Source: CAYJAZ01 sp964371865 (GTDB lineage: Bacteria > Desulfobacterota > Desulfovibrionia > Desulfovibrionales > Desulfovibrionaceae). From it: a DNA stretch of 41,095 nucleotides. Shown one piece after another: positions 25,799 through 32,100 of this stretch; the stretch's first letter is position 1; every line of letters begins with the position of its first letter. A program made the translations under genes and the position numbers. Below the pieces are notes generated by a model, which worked only from the letters and a program-made list of their open reading frames with translations, had not been told where the DNA came from and ran no database searches. The stretch spans positions 1 through 41,095 of the forward strand of contig CAYJOR010000020.1 in NCBI GenBank assembly GCA_964371865.1, in the 5' to 3' direction.

Positions 25799-26104
25799 AT
25801 GATTACAAGATTCGGTACCGGTAGCGAAATGATTATCCAACCTGTTGAAGAAAATAATGTTTCTCTTCTTATAGCTATTGATCAAAGAGGTTTATACCTA
25901 ACTCATAGCAAATACCTTGATAAAAATCTCTCTGATCCAAACAGAGTTTCAAATAGAAAACCCATGGAAGAACGAATTATTGCTCTTGGTTTTGATTACA
26001 AAGCTTTATTTGATGAAAATAAGCATCTTATTCTAGATTTACCAAAAGAAAAAGTTGCAAAAATAAACCCACTTAAAGCTTCAAAACGTAGCATGAAAAA
26101 ATAG
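25799..26104 (+). CDS. Small hypothetical protein with DtxR-like operator
   Basis: This 101-residue protein is not recognised. It is soluble and basic at the C-terminus (KVAKINPLKASKRSMKK), with a beta-rich N-terminal half (GSEMIIQPVEENNVSLLIAIDQRGLYL). The ribosome-binding site is AAAGGAAAA. It comes last in the MoxR/VWA series but has its own AGTTAG-type operator, so it may be made separately when iron is low. A terminator follows. Confidence 0.6.
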   Translation: MITRFGTGSEMIIQPVEENNVSLLIAIDQRGLYLTHSKYLDKNLSDPNRVSNRKPMEERIIALGFDYKALFDENKHLILDLPKEKVAKINPLKASKRSMKK

Positions 26105-26130
26105 TTTTATTTTTCACCCTCACAAAAGGA

Positions 26131-26185
26131 GGAGAATCGCATTTTTGAATTATGAAAATTTTTCACGAATGTGATTTTCCTTTTT
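26131..26185 (+). terminator. Terminator of the MoxR/VWA cluster
   Basis: GGAGAATCGCAT pairs with ATGTGATTTTCC (12 bp with two G-U pairs), with a 26-base A/T-rich loop and a following TTTTTT. It lies 26 bp after the 101-residue gene. Confidence 0.65.
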
Positions 26186-26246
26186 AAAGACACCTACTCA
26201 ACTATTGTATTGTATATAAATTAAATTATAAATTTTGTTCTTTAAA

Positions 26247-26280
26247 TAAAAAAAGAAGCACGTCTATAAAAACGTACTTC
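26247..26280 (-). terminator. Terminator of the flavodoxin gene
   Basis: On the minus strand, GAAGTACGT pairs with ACGTGCTTC with one mismatch across an 8-base loop, followed by a run of T. It starts 28 bp after the flavodoxin stop codon. Confidence 0.7.
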
Positions 26281-26308
26281 CTCATCATTTATAAACTGTC
26301 GTTATAAA

Positions 26309-26755
26309 TTATAGTGCTGCGTGAATTTCTTCTGCCCAGCTAATAACAGCATCTTGATTATCGCTTGCATCACCTTCAATTTTAAGGCCATCAGCAATGA
26401 TTGTTGCTTTTAAATCTTTATATTTACCTTCAATAAAATCAACGCCGCCACAGTAATATTCGTATGAAGTGTCACCGGAAGCAAAAGCTGCGCACTTTTT
26501 ACCTTCAAGACCCATTTCGTCAAAACCATCTGCTAAGGATTCAAACTCGCTTTGAAGTTCAATGCTATCAATACCCCAAACAGAAACGCCCATAAGAACG
26601 CAATCAAAGCCATCTGCTAAGCCTTTAGCAGATACATCACCTGCGCTTACACAGTCAACTTCATGACCTTTTTTTGACAATTCATCTTTTACCATAACTG
26701 CAATTGATTCTGTATTTCCTGTTTCAGAACCGTACACAATTCTAATTTTACTCAT
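26309..26755 (-). CDS. Flavodoxin (Desulfovibrio type)
   Basis: The 148-residue protein is a short-chain flavodoxin. It has the phosphate loop GSETGNT (9-15), the first isoalloxazine loop SVWGIDS with the stacking Trp, and the second loop SGDTSYEYYCGGVD with the stacking Tyr. The order and spacing are those of Desulfovibrio vulgaris flavodoxin, which is why I place the organism near that family. It replaces ferredoxin as an electron carrier, commonly when iron is short. It is transcribed away from the adjacent sRNA candidate. The ribosome-binding site is AAGGAGAC. No clear AGTTAG box is seen at its own promoter. Confidence 0.9.
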   Translation of the reverse strand: MSKIRIVYGSETGNTESIAVMVKDELSKKGHEVDCVSAGDVSAKGLADGFDCVLMGVSVWGIDSIELQSEFESLADGFDEMGLEGKKCAAFASGDTSYEYYCGGVDFIEGKYKDLKATIIADGLKIEGDASDNQDAVISWAEEIHAAL

Positions 26756-26817
26756 AATAGTCTCCTTGATTTGTATTTGTTTAATAAAATAAAGTTTTGT
26801 TTTTAGAACTTATATAA

Positions 26818-26845
26818 AAGATAATCTAGATAGAGTTTTTGTCAA
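26818..26845 (-). promoter_or_regulatory. Probable flavodoxin promoter
   Basis: On the minus strand, TTGACA (26845-26840) and TATCTT (26823-26818) are separated by 16 bp, giving a leader of about 55 bases. The small palindrome ATCTAGAT lies in the spacer. Confidence 0.45.
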
Positions 26846-26891
26846 GTTAAATCTTCAAAATGAAAAAAATAATTTAAATTCAAATTAAAAG

Positions 26892-26948
26892 TTGACAAAT
26901 AAAACAAACTTTGATAATTCTAATTTTACAAGTTAGCAGCAACTAACT
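26892..26948 (+). promoter_or_regulatory. Promoter and DtxR-like operator of the sRNA candidate
   Basis: TTGACA (26892-26897) and TAATTC (26915-26920) are separated by 17 bp. AGTTAGCAGCAACTAACT (26931-26948) follows at about +5 to +22. The same geometry, an operator directly after the start site, is seen at the Cys-rich peptide gene. Confidence 0.6.
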
Positions 26949-27040
26949 AAAACATTTGTCATTAGAGTCACCTCCGTAATGCGAATGTAAGCCGTAGTCT
27001 ATCTCCATATAAAAAAGCACGAATTGGTCGTGCTTTTTTG
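26927..27040 (+). ncRNA. Candidate iron-responsive small RNA with anti-Shine-Dalgarno loop
   Basis: This is an isolated transcription unit of about 114 bases with promoter, DtxR-like operator and strong terminator, and no plausible reading frame (the first ATG frame is M-R-M-stop). Bases 26952-26988 form a nested hairpin: ACATT/AATGT outside, CATTA/TAATG inside, and a 12-base loop GAGTCACCTCCG (26965-26976) that exposes CACCTCC, complementary to Shine-Dalgarno sequences. The terminator is a perfect 12-bp stem, AAAAAAGCACGA / TCGTGCTTTTTT (27011-27039). The design matches iron-limitation sRNAs such as FsrA and IsaR1 in principle. Homology is not claimed, and the exact 5' end is inferred. Confidence 0.6.
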
Positions 27041-27113
27041 TCTTTAAAGAACCTTTTAAAGTCTTTAGGAGAGCACAACTCTATTTATAGAGTATAAAAT
27101 CAATTTCCCTTTC

Positions 27114-27133
27114 TGGGTACATTTCTAAATTTC
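27114..27133. mobile_element. Solo end of MITE family 1
   Basis: GGGTACATTTCTAAATTTC resembles the terminal repeat GGGTGTGTTTCTAAATTC. No partner end is seen nearby. The rest of 27041-27300 is AT-rich with no gene that I can support. Confidence 0.35.
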
Positions 27134-27300
27134 TTCTCATATAAAAACTATACGTCTATAGTAAACACTAAGCACAAAAAAGCAAGACAGATTTATAATC
27201 TATAATAAGAACCCATCGACTTAGAGTTTTTTCAAAAAAAGCTAACACAATAAAAAAGTTCAAGTTTTATGACAGAATGAGAAATAAAATTTTTTCCTGT

Positions 27301-27453
27301 TAGGGTGTGTTTCTAAATCCAGAAATTTTGTGGAATTTTCAATGAAAAGTGATTTTTTATGAAGTGTAGTGTATAAAAATATACATAAACTGAATAAAAA
27401 AGCATCTTTGAAGATGAAAAAACGCAAAAGAATGAATTTAGAAACACACCCTA
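27301..27453. mobile_element. MITE-like element, family 1, copy A (best preserved)
   Basis: This 153-bp element has inverted ends TAGGGTGTGTTTCTAAAT and ATTTAGAAACACACCCTA, with TA at both borders. The interior is non-coding and AT-rich and contains ATACATAAACTGAATAAAAAAGC. Copies B (21899-22050) and C (39478-39599) share both ends and the interior. No transposase is in the window, so it would need one in trans. Confidence 0.75.
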
Positions 27454-27550
27454 GTAATCTAACAGAGCCTATATGACTGAAAAAATTTCTCTGACGAAGA
27501 TATAAAAAAATTGGACTTTTATATCACTAACTATTTTTTAAAACGCTTTA

Positions 27551-27598
27551 AATAATAAAAAAGCCATACATTGGGGAGTATATGACTTTTTTATTATT
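27551..27598. terminator. Terminator downstream of the Cys-rich peptide gene
   Basis: AATAATAAAAAAG pairs perfectly with CTTTTTTATTATT (13 bp), extended by CATA/TATG, around a GC-containing loop. It would end the minus-strand peptide transcript, leaving about 75 bases after the stop codon, and works in either direction. A second 8-bp inverted repeat (ATAATTGA / TCAATTAT) is at about 27636-27666. Confidence 0.6.
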
Positions 27599-27672
27599 GG
27601 GAGAAAGTGTTTTGTGGCTTTACGCTTTTTTTGTAGATAATTGACCTGTGGAGATATAATCAATTATTAATA

Positions 27673-27828
27673 CTATTTTTGTTTTTGAGCTGGTTTTTTA
27701 TGGATTGTACATCCGCAATTTCCAGAACATCCGGTGCAGCCAGTACAAGGCTTTTTCTTTTCTTGTTTTTCATGATTACTAGATAGATTTTTGCCTACGT
27801 GTGCTACATGTTGTGAGTGTAAATTCAT
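27673..27828 (-). CDS. Small cysteine-rich peptide, probably iron-regulated
   Basis: This is a 51-codon gene with a strong AAGGAG ribosome-binding site 6 bases before its ATG. The peptide begins MNLHSQHVAHVGKNL, continues with charged residues, and carries a compact motif, CTGCTGCSGNCGC (five cysteines, 28-40), then a basic tail ending at a TAG. Several histidines add potential ligands, so metal or Fe-S binding is likely. There is no membrane segment, unlike FeoB-associated Cys-rich membrane proteins. Its promoter is overlapped by two DtxR-like operators, the strongest such arrangement in the window. Its function is unknown to me. Confidence 0.75.
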   Translation of the reverse strand: MNLHSQHVAHVGKNLSSNHEKQEKKKPCTGCTGCSGNCGCTIHKKPAQKQK

Positions 27829-27862
27829 ATCAGCTCCTTTTTAATTTGTTTGTTTTTACAAA

Positions 27863-27918
27863 AGTTAGTTATAACTAACTCATGAGTTATACTAGACTAA
27901 CTTTATTCCATTTGTCAA
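27863..27918 (-). promoter_or_regulatory. Promoter of the Cys-rich peptide gene with tandem DtxR-like operators
   Basis: On the minus strand, TTGACA (27918-27913) and TAGTAT (27894-27889) are separated by 18 bp. AGTTATACTAGACTAACT (27885-27902) covers the -10 element. A perfect 18-base palindrome, AGTTAGTTATAACTAACT (27863-27880), follows at the start of the transcript. Centres are 22 bp apart, about two helical turns, so two dimers could bind the same face. Confidence 0.7.
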
Positions 27919-27996
27919 GCTTAAATTTATTTTTTTTTAAAAAATCTAAAAATACGCTTTATTAATCTCCTATCTACTTATTTTCATGAATAAACT

Positions 27997-28145
27997 TAGA
28001 TAGTGTCGTCAAAATCACCTTTCCGATTATCTCTGTGTTAGATTTCAATTGCTGTTTCAGTCCTTTATGTTTTGATAAACTCCCTCAAATCATTTTCATC
28101 TTCCTTGATATAATGCGAAAATTCATATTTTGACGACACTATCTA
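27997..28145. mobile_element. MITE-like element, family 2
   Basis: This 149-bp non-coding element is bounded by perfect 19-bp inverted repeats, TAGATAGTGTCGTCAAAAT and its complement. It lies between the operators of the Cys-rich peptide gene and the second DtxR-type gene, about 65 bp before the latter's start. An 11-base part of its end (GACACTATCTA) also occurs alone near 36630. No transposase is present. Confidence 0.7.
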
Positions 28146-28211
28146 GACTTGCAATTTTTAAATTCATGACGTACTCTCTAGTCATCAACTTTTTACTATG
28201 TGAGGACTTTT

Positions 28212-28691
28212 GTGCCAAAAAAGAACATATCTACTGAAGATAAGCTTTCTTCAACACTGGAAGATTATATAGAAATCATTTTCACTGAAGAATACCTAGA
28301 AGGAGCAGCCCGCACAGGCTCGATTGCTGAAAAAGCAAAAGTTTCTGCTTCAACAGTAACTAGCGCGCTAAAAACTCTAGAAAAACTCGGTTATGTTACT
28401 TATCACCCATACAAGTTTATACATCTCACCGAAAAGGGCAAAAAGCTCGGAAGTAAAATTGTACATAGACACAGTGTGCTTCTTGAATTTTTTGGAAATA
28501 TCCTCGATATGGAAACAGAAAAAGCTGATGATATAGCTTGTAAAGTTGAACACGTACTTGATAACGAAACCTTTGATAAGTTACGTAAATTTGTTTATTT
28601 TACTACAAAAGAACCCCTATTTCTTGAAAAGTGGAAAACAGAAGGCGTGAATATGACAGCACATAAAAAAACGGCACTATCTAAAGATTAA
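28212..28691 (+). CDS. DtxR/MntR-family iron-dependent regulator 2
   Basis: I place the start at GTG 28212 because GAGGA sits five bases before it; an in-frame GTG at 28200 would add four residues but overlaps that ribosome-binding site. The 159-residue protein has a winged helix (GSIAEKAKVSASTVTSALKTLEKLGYVTYHP) and a metal domain with HRHSVLLEFF and ACKVEH, the Cys-x2-Glu-His ligand set of iron-sensing DtxR. It is a paralogue of the regulator at 22115-22576. Its neighbours carry the AGTTAG-type operators, making it a good candidate for the protein that reads them. Only a two-domain form is present. Confidence 0.8.
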   Translation: MPKKNISTEDKLSSTLEDYIEIIFTEEYLEGAARTGSIAEKAKVSASTVTSALKTLEKLGYVTYHPYKFIHLTEKGKKLGSKIVHRHSVLLEFFGNILDMETEKADDIACKVEHVLDNETFDKLRKFVYFTTKEPLFLEKWKTEGVNMTAHKKTALSKD

Positions 28692-28774
28692 TTTTTCTGT
28701 ATTATAAATTTACTGTTATTGGCTCAATTTGTAAGCAACAAAGCAGTTCTTTCGTTTTTATTTTATAAATAAAC

Positions 28775-28837
28775 TAGGGTGTGTCTCTAAATTAAGAAAT
28801 TTTATAGACCTCTGTATATACTTTATACAGAGGTCTA
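28775..28837. mobile_element. MITE family 1 end fused to a perfect hairpin
   Basis: TAGGGTGTGTCTCTAAATTAAGAAATTTT (left end of family 1) is directly followed by a perfect 14-bp hairpin, TAGACCTCTGTATA / TATACAGAGGTCTA (28805-28837, 5-base loop). A similar end-plus-hairpin pair, with AGACTTCTGTA in its stem, lies at 34756-34847. The hairpin may also help end transcription of the regulator gene, although no U-tract follows. Confidence 0.5.
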
Positions 28838-28845
28838 ATTATTAC

Positions 28846-28871
28846 ATTGCTATATTTTTTATTATAGCAAT
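28846..28871. repeat. Hairpin after the DtxR-type gene 2 region
   Basis: ATTGCTATA and TATAGCAAT form a perfect 9-bp stem with an 8-base T-rich loop. The rest of the 500-bp gap to the adhesin gene (28692-29191) shows only the family-1 relic and a promoter. Confidence 0.4.
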
Positions 28872-28959
28872 AAACATTTATTTTAAAAATTTCTTTCCTA
28901 TGCTTGTAAAATTATTACATGAATAGTTGTTTACCCACTATCTCCTAAATCAAAACTTA

Positions 28960-28988
28960 TTGACTAAAATTTATTATTGTTTTATTAT
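28960..28988 (+). promoter_or_regulatory. Probable adhesin promoter
   Basis: TTGACT (28960-28965) and TATTAT (28983-28988) are separated by 17 bp, implying an untranslated leader of about 195 bases before the adhesin ATG. I found no recognisable riboswitch, including c-di-GMP types, in that leader. AT-rich sequence gives alternative -10 elements. Confidence 0.45.
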
Positions 28989-29191
28989 TACATCCAGATT
29001 TTCTGTAACGATGATTAATGTCGACAGTTTGGCGGGTAGTTTATGCTTCTTTGATTTTTATAGACAAAACACCCTTACAAAGTAGATTATCTATACTCTA
29101 CTCTTCTCAACTGCTATTACTGTTTCTAAGTCTATAAAAAATCCATACTTTCTGTAAAGATTTAATTACTTAGAATACTTAGGATATTATC

Positions 29192-32100
29192 ATGAAAAAT
29201 CTTGTTCTATCAAAACCTATCAAGGGCAATATTGTTTTAAAAATAACAGAAGATGTTACACAATTAGGATTTAATTTCTATCTTGATGAAGTCATCATAG
29301 AAAAACATAATGATCAACTTCATTTTTATTTTGAAGAGTTAGGAAACTCAATCATTCTAGATGATTTTTATGCTATTTATCACGAAGAATTTATGCCAAG
29401 ATTTATTGTGGAAGCTAAAATTGTTGAGGGTGAAGACTTTTTTGCAGCTTTAGATCCTGTGCTTACCCCTGATTTAGGTTATGTACTTGAATATAATCCA
29501 AGTCGCCATGCCACTATATTAGATCAACTAGCTAATGGAGTAAATTTACTCAACGGTGTTGATGGTGAATCTGAATATGAAATAGAAGGTACACTCACTG
29601 AAGGTACCGCCTCAGAACAGGAGAACGGTAAAAGCCAAAACGTGATTCTCTCAACAGCCGGCGGAAGTTATACACCTTCAACTGAGGCAACTACACCTGA
29701 TGAAAATACTCCTACTGTAACTCCTACTCCTTCTACACAGCCGGAGCAAACTATCGTTCCATCTACGCCGGAAATTTCTACTACTCCAGCTCCTGAGCCA
29801 GAAGTAACTACTCCTACACCCACACCAGAACCGGAAATTCCTACTACTCCGCCTACCGAACCAGAAGTTCCTACTACTCCACCTACCGAACCAGAAGTTC
29901 CTACTANNNNNNNNNNNNNNNNNNNNNNNNNNNNNNNNNNNNNNNNNNNNNNNNNNNNNNNNNNNNNNNNNNNNNNNNNNNNNNNNNNNNNNNNNNNNNN
30001 NNNNNNCACCTACCGAACCAGAAGTTCCTACTACTCCGCCTACTGAACCGGAAATTCCTACAACTCCACCTACTGAACCGGAAATTCCTACAACTCCACC
30101 TATCGAACCAGAAACTCCTACCACTCCGCCTACTGAACCAGAAGTTCCTCCTACTGAACCAGAAGTTCCTCCTACTGAACCAGAAGTTCCACCTACCGAG
30201 CCAGAAGTTCCACCTACCGAGCCGGAAGTTCCTCCAGCGCCACCAAGCTTAGATGTTAAAATAACTTCAGATACAAATGATGATACTATACTTACAGAAA
30301 ATGAACTACCTACAGACGATTCGTTGATTGAAACAAAAATCGTTATTGAAAACGCAGCTGTTGGCGACGATATTACAATAAAACAAAATGATAAAGTTAT
30401 CTTTACAGGAAAAGTCACAGAGGATATCCTCAAAGATGGTATTATAGTCACTATTGAACAGCCTGAAGATAACTCTGATATAGAAGTTTCTGCTACTATA
30501 ACTGATAGCGATGGTCAAGAATATGAAGCGTCAGATAGTGCATCAATATTGCGTCCACCAACTGTAGAAATTGTTACTGATGAAAACAATGATGAATTTA
30601 TCTCCAAAGAAGAACTGAATGATGATACCGATTCTTCTAAAGACGGCAATATTGATATTAAAGTCAGCCTCGATAAAAGCTCAAAAGAAGGAGATACAGT
30701 TACTGTTGAAGTAAGAGATGATAAGGGTAATCTTCTTACTGAAGAAACTAAAACTCTTACAAAAGATGATATAGATAACGGTAGCTTTGACGTCGTTTAT
30801 AAACCAACTTCTTCAGATGATATAGGCTCTATTGAAGTTACAGCTACAATTGAAAGAGGTGAAAACTCCGCTTCAAATTCAGATAATGCAAGCTTAGATA
30901 ATTCAAAAATTGCAGAGCTTTTTGAATCGCACTTAGAAAATGGTTCAAATGAAAGCAAAGAAGGCTACAGCAGCGCTACAGGTACACTTGAAGATTTTAT
31001 GCCATATTCGTCTATAACACCTAATGTAGATAGCTTTGATTTACCTACTATAACCTCAAACGGCACCACTATTACTTGGAAATTTGATGAATATAGTGGT
31101 ACCCTTACAGGTAGTGCTGGTGAATCAGAAGTTATAGAAATAGCATTTGATAAAATAAGTACTGTTTATACAGGTAAATATGAAGTAAAACTGCATGCTC
31201 CAATAGATCACCCAGAAGATAGCGACTTATCCAGTTTCGAGATAGGTATTCCAGTAGGAACATCTCCTACAAAAGGAAAACTCACAATTGAAATTATGGA
31301 TGATAAACCTACAGCTAATAATACTGAACTTTCAGTAAGCGAAAAAGATTTAGCTCTAAATCCTGAAATAGATGAGTTTATAGGAATTCCTGAAGTCAGT
31401 GATAGTGTTAACCAGTTCTTTAAACCAGGGGCTGATAATAGTGCAACAGTTCAATGGGCAGAAAATTCACTAGACAACCTAAATGATAGAAATATTACTA
31501 CTGAAGATGGTCAAAATATCACATGGATAGAGCTTGAGGGAGCCTTTATAGGGACTACCCTTACTGAAGAAGAGTTCTATGCTGCCTATGAAGATGATGA
31601 CATGACAGCTATTTTCAATAGCCTTGTTATGCAGATTTTTCTTTCAGAAGAGGGTGAGGCTAGTGTGCTTTTCCATAAACCAATTAAACATAATTCAAAC
31701 ATAGAAAACTTAGAACTTTCATACATAGTTACCGATAAAGATGGAGATTCCTCAGAAGGAAAACTCTCTATTAATATTGAAGATTATGTTAAAGTAAATC
31801 CTCCTAAAGTTGAGATTGTAGACGATTCAGATAATAATAGCTATCTAAGCGATGAAGAATTAAATGACTCAAATCCTGATGAGGTAACAATCAAAATTAC
31901 TCTCGATAAAGATTCAACTAAACCTGGCGATAAATTAGAAATTACCGATCAAAATAATGTTACAACAACACACACAGTTACACAAGAAGACATAGATAAA
32001 GGCAATGTTGAAATCACTCGTCCAAACCCTGGTGTTGGTGAAAAAATTGAAATAACAGTCACTCAAACAGGAGCAGACGGGTCAGATAAAGGAACAGGTT

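Noticed and set aside
27041..27300. Additional small genes between the sRNA and the MITE.
   Set aside because: No frame with both a ribosome-binding site and sensible composition was found; the region is AT-rich and stop-dense.
27301..27453. CRISPR repeats, because similar blocks recur in the window.
   Set aside because: The recurring units are widely scattered, have inverted ends and no spacer array, and no cas gene is present.
28200..28211. GTG at 28200 as start of the second DtxR-type protein.
   Set aside because: The GAGGA sequence serving as ribosome-binding site overlaps these bases and is correctly spaced for the GTG at 28212.
28989..29191. A c-di-GMP riboswitch in the adhesin leader.
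   Set aside because: I looked for GEMM-type conserved blocks and tetraloop-receptor features and saw none.
29668..30451. Antisense open frames rich in Gly-Ser-Val (GVVGTSGSVGG).
   Set aside because: They are the complement of the Pro/Thr/Glu repeat of the adhesin, which stays open on both strands because of its base composition.
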